Shown: positions 19,491-28,976 of the stretch, in pieces
Numbering within the stretch: the stretch's first letter is position 1
How the letters are laid out: every line of letters starts with the position of its first letter
Assembly: GCF_000496075.1 (NCBI RefSeq)
Contig: NZ_AWXZ01000039.1
Span: 372,001 to 436,000 of the forward strand
DNA length: 64,000 bases
DNA from: Lutibaculum baratangense AMV1
GTDB taxonomy: Bacteria > Pseudomonadota > Alphaproteobacteria > Rhizobiales > Tepidamorphaceae
Reading direction: 5' to 3'
The notes under the pieces: generated by a model
Told to the model about the DNA's origin: nothing
The model's database searches: none
Seen by the model: the letters and a program-made list of their open reading frames with translations, nothing else
Made by a program: the position numbers and the translations under genes

Positions 19491-20338
19491 CGGCGGCCCG
19501 TCTCGACCGGTGTGTCGGCGCCGCCCCACTCGCTCCACGAGCCGTCATAGAGCCCGACGTCGCGGTGGCCCGTCAGCGTCAGGGCGAGGCTCAGGACGGC
19601 GGCCGTCACGCCGGAGCCGCACGTGGTGACGACCGGGCGGGCCGGATCGACCCCCGCCCCGCGCAAGGCGGCCTGAAGCTCCGCGTCGGGCTTCACCGTG
19701 CCGTCGGCGGCCAGGATCTGGCGATAGGGCAGGTTCAGGCTCCCGGGTATGTGGCCGGCGCGCAGGCCGGGCCTCGGCTCGGGCTCCTCGCCCGCGAAGC
19801 GGCCGGCCGAGCGCGCGTCGATGATCTGCGCGCCGCCGTTCGCGGCGATCTCCTTCATGGCCTGGAGGTCGCGCACGGCGGCCGCGTCGAGCGAGGCGGA
19901 GAAGATCGCGGGCTTGCGCCTCGTCTCGCCGCTCTCGGTCGGCCGGCCTTCGGCGAGCCACTTCGGCAGGCCGCCGTCGAGGATCGCGACCTGGCGCGCG
20001 CCCATGACGCGCAGCATCCACCACACGCGGGCGGCGGAGAACAGGCCGGCGCCGTCATAGACGACGATGCGGTTCCGGTCGGAGATGCCGAGCGCGCCCA
20101 TGCGGGCGGCGAAGGCCTCGGCCGTCGGCAGCATGTGGGGGAGGGGATCTGACCTGTCGCTCACCTCGTCGATATCGACGAAGACGGCGCCCGGAACGTG
20201 CCGATCGAGATACTCCTCGCGGCCGTTCCGCTTCATGTCCGGCAGGTACCAGGACGCGTCGACGATGGCGAGGTCCGGCTCGCCGAGCCGCCTCGCCAGC
20301 TCGTCGGTCGAAACGAGCGTCTCCTCGCGTGTCGTCAT
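19487..20338 (-). CDS. sseA: 3-mercaptopyruvate sulfurtransferase
   Basis: This 283-residue protein has two rhodanese domains, an inactive N-terminal one and a catalytic C-terminal one with Cys240 in CGSGVTA. That loop is diagnostic for mercaptopyruvate sulfurtransferase rather than thiosulfate sulfurtransferase. It moves sulfur from 3-mercaptopyruvate to thiol acceptors. It lies downstream of the alanyl-editing and cysteine synthase genes on the same strand, so a sulfur amino-acid theme links the cluster. Confidence 0.92.
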
Positions 20339-20354
20339 GAGGCGCCTCTCCCTC

Positions 20355-21077
20355 TCAGGCTTCGTCGAGCAGCGTCACCCGGACGCGCCGGTTCTGCGCA
20401 CCCTTCGACTCGATCTTCGTGACGGCGACCCGGCCGATCTCTCCGGTGCGGGCGACATGGGTGCCGCCGCAGGGCTGGAGGTCGATGTCGCCGATGCGGA
20501 TGAGCCGGACCCGGCCGGAGCCGCGCGGCGGCTTCACGCTCATCGTCTTCACGAGCTCGGGCTTCGCCTCGAGCTCCGCGTCGCTGATCCACTCGGCCGA
20601 GACCGGATGATCCGCCGCGACGAGCGCCTGGAGCCTCTCCGTCAGCTCGTCCTTGTCGAGCTTCGCGTCGTCGGCGGAGAAGTCGAGGCGGCCGTATTCC
20701 TCGGCGATCTGTCCTCCGGTCACCGGGAAGGGCACCGCGACCGACAGGAGATGGAGGCAGGTGTGGATGCGCATGTGACGGTAGCGCCTGGCCCAGTCGA
20801 TCTGAAGCGTCACATGCTCGCCGCCGTCGGGCAGGCCCACCGGCTCGGCCGGGACGTGGACGATCTCCTCGGGGCCGTCGCCCTTGACCGTCGTGGCGAT
20901 CTGCAATTCGCGGCCGTCGGAAAAGCGGATCGTGCCGTGATCGCCCGGCTGGCCGCCGCCCGTCGGGTAGAACACGGTGCGGTCGACGAGGACGCCGCCG
21001 CGCGGGTTCACGCCGATCACCGCCGCCTCGCAGGACCTGAGATAGGGATCTTCGCGGAAGAGCGCTTCGGTGGACAT
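20355..21077 (-). CDS. Alanyl-tRNA editing protein, AlaX type
   Basis: A 240-residue free-standing editing domain that hydrolyses Ser (or Gly) mischarged on tRNA-Ala. The zinc-site motifs of the AlaRS editing domain are present: HTCLH in MRIHTCLHLL, and CGGTH in LQPCGGTHVA. The N-terminal barrel carries FYPTGGGQPGD, also seen in AlaRS. The ATG at 21077 shares one base with the cysteine synthase stop (TGATG), indicating coupled translation. Confidence 0.93.
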   Translation of the reverse strand: MSTEALFREDPYLRSCEAAVIGVNPRGGVLVDRTVFYPTGGGQPGDHGTIRFSDGRELQIATTVKGDGPEEIVHVPAEPVGLPDGGEHVTLQIDWARRYRHMRIHTCLHLLSVAVPFPVTGGQIAEEYGRLDFSADDAKLDKDELTERLQALVAADHPVSAEWISDAELEAKPELVKTMSVKPPRGSGRVRLIRIGDIDLQPCGGTHVARTGEIGRVAVTKIESKGAQNRRVRVTLLDEA

Positions 21078-22117
21078 CAGGCCTCCGGCAGGAACGGGAT
21101 CTCGACGCTCGGGCTTCGCTCGAGCCATGCGGGCACGGGAAGGTTCTTCTCCCGGAGGAAGCCGGGGTCGAACAGGCGCGACTGGTAGCGGGTGCCGTAG
21201 TCGCAGAGGATGGTCACGATCGTGTGGCCCGGCCCCATCTCCCGCGCGAGGCGCACCGCCCCCGCGACGTTGACGCCGCTCGACCCGCCGAGGCACAGGC
21301 CCTCGTGCTCGAGCAGATCGAAGACTTGCGGGATCGATTCCTCGTCGGGGATCCGGTAGGCGAGGTCGACCTCCGCGCCCTCGAGGTTGGCGGTGATGCG
21401 GCCCTGGCCGATTCCTTCGGTGATCGAGCTGCCCTCCGCCTTCAGCTCTCCCGCCGTGTAATAGCTGTAGAGAGCGGCACCGGGTGGATCGGCGAGCGCG
21501 ATCCTGATCGCGGGATTGCGCTCCTTCAGCGCCATGGAGACGCCCGCCAGCGTGCCGCCGGTGCCGACCGCGCTGACGAAGCCGTCGACCTTGCCCTCGG
21601 TCTGCGCCCAGATCTCCGGACCGGTCGTCTCGAGATGCGCCCGCCGGTTCGCGACATTGTCGAACTGGTTCGCCCATATGGCCCCGTTCGGCTCCGTCCG
21701 GGCGAGCGCTTCCGCGATGCGGCCCGAGATCTTCACGTAGTTGTTGGGATTCCTGTAGGGGACCGCCGGCACCTCGACGAGCTCGGCCCCGAAGGCGCGC
21801 AGCGTGTCCTTCTTCTCCTGGGACTGCGTTTCCGGAATGACGATCACCGCCCGGAATCCCGCCGCGGCGGCGACCAGCGCGAGGCCGATGCCGGTGTTGC
21901 CCGCCGTGCCCTCGACGATCGTGCCGCCCGGCCGCAATTCGCCGCGCTCGATCGCGTCCTGAACGATGAAGAGCGCCGCGCGGTCCTTCACCGACTGGCC
22001 CGGGTTCAGGAACTCGCACTTGCCGAGGATCGTGCAGCCGGTCGCTTCCGAGGCACGTCTTAGCTTCACAAGGGGGGTGCCGCCGATGAGCTCGAGCACG
22101 CCGTCGCGGAAGTTCAT
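21077..22117 (-). CDS. Cysteine synthase A-type PLP enzyme
   Basis: A 346-residue beta-family PLP enzyme that makes cysteine from O-acetylserine and sulfide. The Schiff-base lysine is Lys44 in NPGQSVKDRAAL, the phosphate-binding loop is GTAGNTGIG, and the glycine-rich GTGGTLAG and GGSSGVN stretches are conserved. It is longer than E. coli CysK, with the C-terminal extension common in alphaproteobacterial homologues. The ATG at 22117 fits the family start, and longer frames upstream lack conservation. It is the first gene of the leftward cluster cysK-alaX-sseA-SDR. Confidence 0.9.
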   Translation of the reverse strand: MNFRDGVLELIGGTPLVKLRRASEATGCTILGKCEFLNPGQSVKDRAALFIVQDAIERGELRPGGTIVEGTAGNTGIGLALVAAAAGFRAVIVIPETQSQEKKDTLRAFGAELVEVPAVPYRNPNNYVKISGRIAEALARTEPNGAIWANQFDNVANRRAHLETTGPEIWAQTEGKVDGFVSAVGTGGTLAGVSMALKERNPAIRIALADPPGAALYSYYTAGELKAEGSSITEGIGQGRITANLEGAEVDLAYRIPDEESIPQVFDLLEHEGLCLGGSSGVNVAGAVRLAREMGPGHTIVTILCDYGTRYQSRLFDPGFLREKNLPVPAWLERSPSVEIPFLPEA

Positions 22118-22303
22118 ACTGTCACGCCTCTTTCTCCGGGGAGGGAGGCGGACGGTACTGCCACCCCCGCCGGCGTTCAAGCGCACCCTGCCGGCTCTCG
22201 GCGAAACCAGGGGCGTCTGCACCAGGCGTCACACATAGGCCTTGCAGCCGTGGCTCTGCTGTGAGAGGCGAAATCCAGCGCGAAAACAGACAGGAGCCTC
22301 AGG

Positions 22304-22720
22304 ATGCTGAGCAGGATCAGGACCCTCGCCCTTGCCGGGCTAGTCGGGGCGGCCGTGGCCGCTCCCATGGAGGCCGGCGCCCAGTCGGGCGGGCGGGGGG
22401 ACCTCGTGGTGTTGAGCTTCGAATGCGCGAGCGCCATCCGGCCGGACCAGACGATGGTGTGCGCTTCGCCCCCGCTCGCGGCGATGGATATCCAGATGCA
22501 CACGCTCTACACGGTCGTGCGGAAGTTCATTCCCGCGAGCGAGCGCGAGGATCTCGTGGCCGGGCAGCGGGCCTTCATCAACACGCGCGCTGCCTGCGGC
22601 ACGCAGTTCGAGTGCATCGGCAACGCCTATGCCGAGCGCATCACCTCTCTCGGCCAGATCATCGACTCGATCGGGCAGGCGATCGACCAGATCCAGGGGC
22701 AGCAACAGCCAGCGCAGTAA
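22304..22720 (+). CDS. Secreted LprI/DUF1311-type protein
   Basis: A 138-residue protein with a signal peptide of about 27 residues ending AGAQ. The mature domain has four cysteines in an SFECASA...MVCASPPLAAMD...RAACGTQFECI pattern, as in the LprI/DUF1311 lysozyme-inhibitor family. The ending is rich in Gln. It is probably periplasmic. The inhibitor function is known only for some members and is not claimed here. Confidence 0.75.
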   Translation: MLSRIRTLALAGLVGAAVAAPMEAGAQSGGRGDLVVLSFECASAIRPDQTMVCASPPLAAMDIQMHTLYTVVRKFIPASEREDLVAGQRAFINTRAACGTQFECIGNAYAERITSLGQIIDSIGQAIDQIQGQQQPAQ

Positions 22721-22750
22721 TGTAGGAGCGGAGCCCCGTCCGCTCCGCCG

Positions 22751-22771
22751 GCCGCGACGGTACGTCGCGGC
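22751..22771 (+). terminator. Hairpin downstream of the LprI-like gene
   Basis: GCCGCGACG and CGTCGCGGC make a perfect 9-base stem around a 3-base loop, 30 bases after the stop codon. No long T run follows, so an intrinsic terminator is likely but unproven. The remaining gap to 23008 should hold the promoter of the polyamine-type transporter operon. Confidence 0.5.
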
Positions 22772-23008
22772 TTCCACCCGGCAGCTTCGGCAGGATGACG
22801 TAGGTGCACCGCAAGGTCGCGGTCCACGACATCCCGCCGAACCTTCCAAGATTCTGCCACAATGGGTTGCCTCCGGCTCAAATTGCTGAAGAATATGGAG
22901 CCGACGTCGTGCACCGCACACGATCGCTTTCCAGGGGATCAGCAAGCAGCACACGCCGCCGACAATCGCGAAACGCGGAGGGGCAGGCGTTGAGCCAGAA
23001 GGAGAGGC

Positions 23009-24133
23009 ATGCCGGAAGCTTCGACGAGGCAATCAGATCCAGGAGCGGCATCCTACGTCCGCTTCGAGGGCGTCCAGAAGAGCTATGACGGCGAGACGCT
23101 CGTCGTCAAAGACCTGAACCTCGACATCGCCCGCGGCGAGTTTCTGACCATGCTGGGGCCGTCCGGCTCCGGCAAGACGACCTGCCTGATGATGCTGGCG
23201 GGCTTCGAATCCACCACGCACGGCGCGATCTACCTGCACGATCAGCGCATCGACAACGTGCCCCCGCACAAGCGCGGTATCGGCATGGTGTTCCAGAACT
23301 ACGCGCTCTTCCCGCACATGACGGTGCGCGAGAACCTCGCTTTCCCGCTGAAGGTGAGGGGGATGGGCCGGAGCGACATCGAGACCCGCGTGAAGCGGGC
23401 GCTCGAGATGGTCGAGCTTCCGAATTTCGGCGATCGCCGGCCGGCGCAGCTCTCCGGCGGCCAGCAGCAGCGCGTGGCGGTCGCCCGCGCCCTCGTCTTC
23501 GAGCCGGACCTCGTCCTGATGGACGAGCCGCTGGGCGCCCTCGACAAGCAGCTGCGGGAGCAGATGCAGTTCGAGATCAAGCACATCCACGAATCGCTCG
23601 GCGTCACCGTCGTCTACGTGACGCACGACCAGACCGAGGCGCTCACGATGTCGGACCGGGTCGCGGTCTTCAATGACGGCGTGATCAAGCAGCTCTCGAC
23701 GCCCGACGTCCTCTACGAGGAGCCGGCGAACGCGTTCGTCGCCCAGTTCATCGGCGAGAACAACCGCCTCTACGGAGAGGTCGTGGAGGCAGGGGACGCG
23801 GGCAGCGCCGTCACCGTGCGGCTCGACAGCGGCCAGCACGTCAAGGCGCTGCCGGTCGCCGTCTCGGGTGCCAGGGGCGAGCGGACGACGCTCTCGCTGC
23901 GGCCGGAACGGGTGAAGGTGAACCCGCCCGAGGGATCGGTGCCGAACGTCCTCGAGGGGAAGGTGGCCGAGGTCATCTATCTCGGGGACCACATCCGCAC
24001 CCGGTTCTCCGTCGCGGGCCACGACGACTTCGTCGTGAAGATCCCGAACGCGGCCGAGCACCCCCGCATGCACGAGGGCGATATGGTCAAGCTCGGATGG
24101 GCCATCGAGGACTGCCGCGCGCTCGACGCGTGA
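23009..24133 (+). CDS. potA: Spermidine/putrescine-type ABC transporter ATPase
   Basis: A 374-residue ATPase. Walker A is GPSGSGKTT, the Q-loop is [12 protein letters not shown], the signature is LSGGQQQR, Walker B is [12 protein letters not shown] and the switch is YVTHDQTEA. The C-terminal TOBE region (about 280-365) is normal for PotA/FbpC-type subunits. It is first in a four-gene operon with a binding protein and two permeases. Exact substrate (polyamine or another cation) is inferred from the subfamily only. Confidence 0.88.
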   Translation: MPEASTRQSDPGAASYVRFEGVQKSYDGETLVVKDLNLDIARGEFLTMLGPSGSGKTTCLMMLAGFESTTHGAIYLHDQRIDNVPPHKRGIGMVFQNYALFPHMTVRENLAFPLKVRGMGRSDIETRVKRALEMVELPNFGDRRPAQLSGGQQQRVAVARALVFEPDLVLMDEPLGALDKQLREQMQFEIKHIHESLGVTVVYVTHDQTEALTMSDRVAVFNDGVIKQLSTPDVLYEEPANAFVAQFIGENNRLYGEVVEAGDAGSAVTVRLDSGQHVKALPVAVSGARGERTTLSLRPERVKVNPPEGSVPNVLEGKVAEVIYLGDHIRTRFSVAGHDDFVVKIPNAAEHPRMHEGDMVKLGWAIEDCRALDA

Positions 24134-24231
24134 GCATGGCACCGGCGCGGGTGCCGAGAGATCCGGGCGGAAGCGTCGCTCGGCAAGACGAAGCCCGTAA
24201 GGGAAACAGTAAGCCAACCGGAGGACTTCAA

Positions 24232-25326
24232 ATGAAGCGCAAGACACTTCTTCTCGCCGCCGCGGCCGTGCTGCCGGCTGCAGCCGCCGTCGCGCAAGAG
24301 GGCAGCCTGACGATCGTCTCGTGGGGCGGTGCCTACTCGATGTCGCAGCAGAAGGCCTATCACGAGCCTTACACGGATAAGACCGGCACGCGGATCCTGA
24401 CCCAGGACGAATCCGCCAACGCCCTCGCCGGCATCCGCTCGCAGGTCGACGCCGGCAACGTGACGTGGGACGTCGTCGACATGCTGCAGGCTGACGCCCA
24501 GCGGGCCTGCGACGAGGGGCTGATCATGCAGATCCCGCACGACGAGTGGCTCGCGGAGGCGCCCGACGGGACACCCCCCTCGGACGACTTCATCGAGGGC
24601 ACGCTCGGCGAGTGCTTCATCCCGCAGATCCTCTACGCGACGATGTTCGCCTACAACGAGGAGGCGTTCCCCGACGGCGGGCCGCAGACGGTCGCCGACA
24701 TCTGGGACCTCGAAGCCTTCCCGGGCACGCGGTCGCTGCAGAAGATTCCGCAGAAGAACCTCGAATGGGCGCTCATCGCCGACGGCGTGCCCGGCGACGA
24801 GGTGTATGACGTCCTCGCCACGCAGGAGGGCCAGGACCGGGCCTTCGCGAAGCTCGACGAGATCAAGGACAACGTCATCTGGTGGTCGGAGGGCGCTCAG
24901 CCGCCGCAGATGCTCGCCGACAAGGAGGCCGTGATCGCGACCGCCTATAACGGCCGCATCTTCAACGCCCAGGTCAGCGAGGATCAGCCGTTCCAGATCA
25001 TGTGGGACGGCCAGATGTTCGAGGTGGACGGCTGGGTCGTGCCGGTCGAGAAGAGCGACGAGCAGCTCGAGCTGATCAAGGACTACCTGTACTTCGCGAC
25101 CGACACGCAGCGCCTGGCCGACCAGGCGAAGTACATCCCGTACGCTCCGGCGCGTCAGTCGTCCGTTCCGATGGTCTCCACCCATGAGGAGACCGGGGTC
25201 GAGATGCAGCCGCACATGCCGACGACGGAGAAGAACTTCCAGAACGCGGTGCAGTTCAACACCGACTTCTGGGCCGACTACGGCGATCTCCTCGAGGAGC
25301 GCTTCAACGCCTGGCTGGCGCAGTAA
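24232..25326 (+). CDS. Polyamine-type extracellular solute-binding protein
   Basis: A 364-residue periplasmic protein with a signal peptide (about 1-22, ending AVAQ) and the PotD-like opening GSLTIVSWGGAYSMSQQ. The two-lobe family features WDVVDMLQADAQRACDEG and the central YATMFAYNEEAFPDG are clear. It delivers ligand to the adjacent permeases. The ATG has GGAGG 8-9 bases upstream. Ligand cannot be read from the sequence. Confidence 0.88.
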   Translation: MKRKTLLLAAAAVLPAAAAVAQEGSLTIVSWGGAYSMSQQKAYHEPYTDKTGTRILTQDESANALAGIRSQVDAGNVTWDVVDMLQADAQRACDEGLIMQIPHDEWLAEAPDGTPPSDDFIEGTLGECFIPQILYATMFAYNEEAFPDGGPQTVADIWDLEAFPGTRSLQKIPQKNLEWALIADGVPGDEVYDVLATQEGQDRAFAKLDEIKDNVIWWSEGAQPPQMLADKEAVIATAYNGRIFNAQVSEDQPFQIMWDGQMFEVDGWVVPVEKSDEQLELIKDYLYFATDTQRLADQAKYIPYAPARQSSVPMVSTHEETGVEMQPHMPTTEKNFQNAVQFNTDFWADYGDLLEERFNAWLAQ

Positions 25327-25419
25327 CGCACGTCACGTGACGACCGGGCGCGGCTCGCCGCGCCCGGTCACCCGCCGGGGCGACCCGGCATCGGGGACGA
25401 GGATCGGGAGCCCGCGCGG

Positions 25420-26706
25420 ATGGCCGACATACCTGCAGCCGGCACGGTGCCGGAGATGCGACGCGACGAGGAGCTGACGACCGCGGACGGACGCCCGCTG
25501 CGGGTCGCCCTGCGCAGGTCGCAGCGCCAGCTCCGCCGCCGCGCCTTCTACCTCGTCGCGCCGCTCCTGGTCTTCCTGCTCGTCACCTTCGGCTGGCCGA
25601 TCGCGAACATGATCGCCGGGTCGGTCTACAATCCCGAGGTCGCCCATTTCCTGCCGCTGACCTCGTCCGCGATCTCCGACTGGGACGGCGAGGACGTGCC
25701 GGGCGAGGACGTGTTCGCGGCGATGGCCATGGACATGGAGTCGGGCCTCGCGAACCGCACCATCGGCCGGGCCGCCGGACGCATCAACCGCGAGATCCCC
25801 GGCGCCCGAAGCCTCGTCATGGGCACGGCGCGCGACCTCGAGGACATGCAGCCGCCCTACCGGGAGGCCTTCCTCGCGGAGGACGAGCGCTGGGGCGACC
25901 TCGAGTTCTGGCGCCTGATCAAGCGCGAGACGCGCATCGTCACGCCGGCCTACTACCTCCTGGCGCTCGACTTCGAGTACAACAGCCGCGGCGAGATCGT
26001 GGAGCGGCCGGAGATCTACCAGGTCTACCGCCAGCTCTTCTGGCGCACGGCGTGGATGAGCCTGACGATCACGGCGCTCTGCGTGCTCCTCGGCTATCCG
26101 GTCGCGCACCTCCTCGCGACGCTGCCGCTCAAGACCTCGAACGTCCTGATGATCCTGGTGCTGCTGCCGTTCTGGACGTCGCTCCTCGTGCGGACCTCCG
26201 CCTGGATCGTGCTCCTGCAGCAGCAGGGCGTGATCAACGACCTCCTCGTGTGGGCGAACATCATCGACGCCAGCGGCCGCATCCGCATGATCTACAACCA
26301 GACCGGCACGATCATCGCGATGACCCACATCTTGCTGCCGTTCATGATCCTGCCGCTCTACTCGGTGATGAAGACGATCCCGCCGAGCTACATGCGCGCG
26401 GCCCGCTCGCTCGGCGCCACCCAGTTCACCGCCTTCACGAAGGTCTACATGCCGCTGACGATCCCTGGGGTCGCTGCGGGCGTCCTCCTCGTCTTCATCC
26501 TGGCGATCGGCTACTACATCACGCCGGCCCTCGTCGGCGGCGAGAGCGGCATCTTCATCTCGAACCTCATCGCGCAGAACATGCAGGGCACGAGCGCGCA
26601 GCTGAAGCTCGCCTCGGCGCTGGCGACGATCCTGCTCGTCGGCGTCCTGTTCTTCTACTGGCTCTTCAACAAGCTGATCGGCGTCGATCGGCTGAAGTTC
26701 GGCTGA
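25420..26706 (+). CDS. ABC transporter permease (PotB type) with long extracytoplasmic insert
   Basis: A 428-residue permease, larger than the usual 280-300. A 40-residue N-terminal arm is followed by helix 1 (43-65). Then comes an insert of about 135 residues (70-205) predicted outside the membrane, and after it the normal permease core. The ATPase-contact loop is RAARSLGATQFTAFTKVYMPLTIPG. The insert is hydrophilic and acidic and may contact the binding protein. Similar long forms are familiar in alphaproteobacterial Pot-like systems. It pairs with the permease at 26717. Confidence 0.88.
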   Translation: MADIPAAGTVPEMRRDEELTTADGRPLRVALRRSQRQLRRRAFYLVAPLLVFLLVTFGWPIANMIAGSVYNPEVAHFLPLTSSAISDWDGEDVPGEDVFAAMAMDMESGLANRTIGRAAGRINREIPGARSLVMGTARDLEDMQPPYREAFLAEDERWGDLEFWRLIKRETRIVTPAYYLLALDFEYNSRGEIVERPEIYQVYRQLFWRTAWMSLTITALCVLLGYPVAHLLATLPLKTSNVLMILVLLPFWTSLLVRTSAWIVLLQQQGVINDLLVWANIIDASGRIRMIYNQTGTIIAMTHILLPFMILPLYSVMKTIPPSYMRAARSLGATQFTAFTKVYMPLTIPGVAAGVLLVFILAIGYYITPALVGGESGIFISNLIAQNMQGTSAQLKLASALATILLVGVLFFYWLFNKLIGVDRLKFG

Positions 26707-26716
26707 GGAGGGTACG

Positions 26717-27568
26717 ATGGCGCTTCCAGCCTATGCGGGAACCGGCGAGCGGGTCTGGTACTACAGCTACAGGGTGATCTGCGCGCTCATCTTCCTCTTC
26801 CTGATCGTGCCGATCATCGTGATCGTGCCGCTCTCCTTCAACGCGCGGCCCTACTTCACCTTCACGCAAGGGATGCTGGCGCTCGACCCGTCCGCCTACT
26901 CGCTGCGCTGGTACGACGCCCTGTTCTCGAGCCGGGAGTGGATGAACTCCATCCGCAACTCCTTCTTCATCGCCACCTCCTCGGCGCTCATCTCCACCGC
27001 GCTCGGAACGCTGGCGGCGCTCGGCCTGAGCCGGCCGCAGATGCCCGCGCGCGCCTTCATCACGGCGATCCTCATCTCGCCGATGATCGTGCCGCTCATC
27101 ATCACGGCGGCCGCCCTGTTCAGCTTCTACGCGCGGCTGAACCTCGCCAATACGTTCTTCTCGATCATCATGGCGCACGTGGTGCTCGGCACGCCCTTCG
27201 TCGTCATCACGGTGACGGCGTCGCTGTCGGGCTTCGACCAGCAGCTGATCCGGGCGGCCCAGAGCCTCGGCGCGAACCAGGTGACGACGTTCTTCAAGGT
27301 CATCCTGCCGCTGCTTCTTCCGGGCGTCATCGCCGGCGGGCTCTTCGCCTTCATCACCTCGCTCGACGAGGTGGTCGTCGTCCTGTTCCTGGCAGGCCCC
27401 GAGCAGACGCCGATGACGGTGCGGATGTTCTCCGGCCTCAGGGAGGAGATCAGTCCGACGATCCTCGCGCTCGCCTCGATCCTCGTCGCGATCTCTATCC
27501 TGCTGCTCACCTCGATGGAGTTCCTGCGCCGGCGGAACGAGCGCCAGAGGGGGATCAGTCAGACGTAG
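26717..27568 (+). CDS. ABC transporter permease (PotC type)
   Basis: A 283-residue permease with six helices and the contact loop RAAQSLGANQVTTFFKVILPLLLPG. It starts 10 bases after the previous permease stop behind GGAGGG, and is the last gene of the Pot-like operon. It is convergent with the PaaI thioesterase gene, with only 26 bases between the two stops. Confidence 0.9.
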   Translation: MALPAYAGTGERVWYYSYRVICALIFLFLIVPIIVIVPLSFNARPYFTFTQGMLALDPSAYSLRWYDALFSSREWMNSIRNSFFIATSSALISTALGTLAALGLSRPQMPARAFITAILISPMIVPLIITAAALFSFYARLNLANTFFSIIMAHVVLGTPFVVITVTASLSGFDQQLIRAAQSLGANQVTTFFKVILPLLLPGVIAGGLFAFITSLDEVVVVLFLAGPEQTPMTVRMFSGLREEISPTILALASILVAISILLLTSMEFLRRRNERQRGISQT

Positions 27569-27594
27569 CGATCTCCTCCCGGCGACGCTCGCGG

Positions 27595-28035
27595 CTATGC
27601 CGGGCGGACCCGCCGCTCGCTGACGCGGAAGGAGCCCTCGCCGTGGGCGACGAGGGTGCCGTCACCGTCGAAGATCTCGGCGCGCGCGAAGTAGATCCTG
27701 CGGCCGCCGCCGGAGCGCGCGCCCACGGCGCGAAGCGGTCCCTTCACGGCGGGCGCGAGGAAGGACGTCGTGAGGGTGACGGTCGCGACGGCCGGCTGCT
27801 CGCCCGGTGTCTCGGCATAGCCGCCGGAGAACCCGCAGGCCGTGTCGATCAGCGAGGCGAGGACGCCGCCGTGGACGACCTTGCGCCGGTTGAGGTGCTG
27901 CGGCCCGATCTCCATCACGACGACCGCCCGCCCGTCGGTCCACTCGGCCAGCCGGTAGCGCATCGTGGACTGGAAGCCCGACGGCTCCTCGAGGGACCTG
28001 GCGGTCAGAAGATCGTCCCTGAACCCATCGGACAT
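27595..28035 (-). CDS. PaaI family thioesterase
   Basis: A 146-residue single hot-dog domain. The family signature is VVHGGVLASLIDTACGFS, where the Asp acts in acyl-CoA hydrolysis, followed by TVTLTTSFLAPAVKGPLRAVG. It hydrolyses small or aromatic acyl-CoA esters in the cytosol. It is divergent from the CoA-transferase pair, and its promoter must share the 250-base gap to 28285. The start at 28035 was chosen by family length. Confidence 0.87.
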   Translation of the reverse strand: MSDGFRDDLLTARSLEEPSGFQSTMRYRLAEWTDGRAVVVMEIGPQHLNRRKVVHGGVLASLIDTACGFSGGYAETPGEQPAVATVTLTTSFLAPAVKGPLRAVGARSGGGRRIYFARAEIFDGDGTLVAHGEGSFRVSERRVRPA

Positions 28036-28128
28036 CGGTGGCTCGCTCCTCTGCTCGTGGCGCGAAGGAAGACGGCCCCCGGCGCGAGGCTCGGGGTTAC
28101 TGCAGCGGGATCGGGCCGACAACACGGC

Positions 28129-28144
28129 ACCCCTGCGCAGGGGT
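28129..28144. promoter_or_regulatory. Perfect 16-base palindrome in the thioesterase/CoA-transferase control region
   Basis: ACCCCTGCGCAGGGGT is fully symmetric. A second dyad, GGTTA..TAACC (28142-28160), overlaps its right edge. Both lie in the divergent promoter gap and look like regulator-binding sites. No regulator gene is adjacent, so the protein is unknown. Confidence 0.4.
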
Positions 28145-28285
28145 TACAGGAGCTATAACCAACACGTATGGCGGTTGGCCCCGGAGCTGCTTTGCACCTC
28201 GGCCGCGATTGGCTAGGTTCGCCCCGCCGCCCGACTTCCGGGGCGCCGATCAGCAGGAACACGCGGGGCCACGAGCGAAGCACCC

Positions 28286-28966
28286 ATGATAGACAAATTC
28301 GTGCGCAGCATGGCCGATGCCATGGAAGGCATCGCCGACGGATCGACGGTGCTCGTCGGCGGCTTCGGCTCGGTGGGGCAGCCCGACGCGCTGATCGACG
28401 GGCTGATCGAGAGCGGCGCGAAGGACCTGACGATCGTCGCCAACAACGCCGGCGCCGGCCGCGTCGGCCTCGCGAAGCTTCTCGAACTGCGCCGCGTCCG
28501 CCGCATCATCTGCAGCTTTCCCCGCAGCGCCGGCTCCGTCGTGTTCGAGGAGCTCTACGCGAACGGCGAGATCGAGCTCGAGATCGTGCCGCAAGGGACG
28601 CTGGCGGAACGGCTGCGCGCGGCCGGTGCCGGCATCCCCGCCTTCTTCACCCCCACCGCCGCCGGCACCCAGCTCGCGGAGGGCAAGGAGACGCGCGTAA
28701 TCGACGGGCGCGAATACGTGCTGGAGAAGTGGCTGCCGGGCGATGTCGCGCTGATCGAGGCTTGGCAGGCCGACCGCTGGGGAAACCTCACCTATCGCTC
28801 GAGCGGGCGGAACTTCAACGCCGTGATGGCGATGGCCGCGACCACGACCGTCGCGCAGACCCAGCACGTTGTGGACCTCGGCGCGATCGATCCCGAGGCC
28901 GTCGCGACGCCCGGCATCTTCACGAGCCGCGTCATCCATGTCCCCTATGGCGACCCCGAGATCTGA
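28286..28966 (+). CDS. pcaI: 3-oxoacid (3-oxoadipate-type) CoA-transferase subunit A
   Basis: A 226-residue alpha subunit of a class I CoA-transferase. The GG-rich CoA motif VLVGGFGSVGQPDALIDGL is near the N-terminus, with PQGTLAERLRAAGAGIPAFFTPTAAGTQL later on. It transfers CoA from succinyl-CoA to a 3-oxoacid. The close family is 3-oxoadipate CoA-transferase of aromatic degradation, but acetoacetate-type specificity is possible. Subunit B follows 10 bases downstream. Confidence 0.82.
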   Translation: MIDKFVRSMADAMEGIADGSTVLVGGFGSVGQPDALIDGLIESGAKDLTIVANNAGAGRVGLAKLLELRRVRRIICSFPRSAGSVVFEELYANGEIELEIVPQGTLAERLRAAGAGIPAFFTPTAAGTQLAEGKETRVIDGREYVLEKWLPGDVALIEAWQADRWGNLTYRSSGRNFNAVMAMAATTTVAQTQHVVDLGAIDPEAVATPGIFTSRVIHVPYGDPEI

Positions 28967-28976
28967 GGCACCACCC

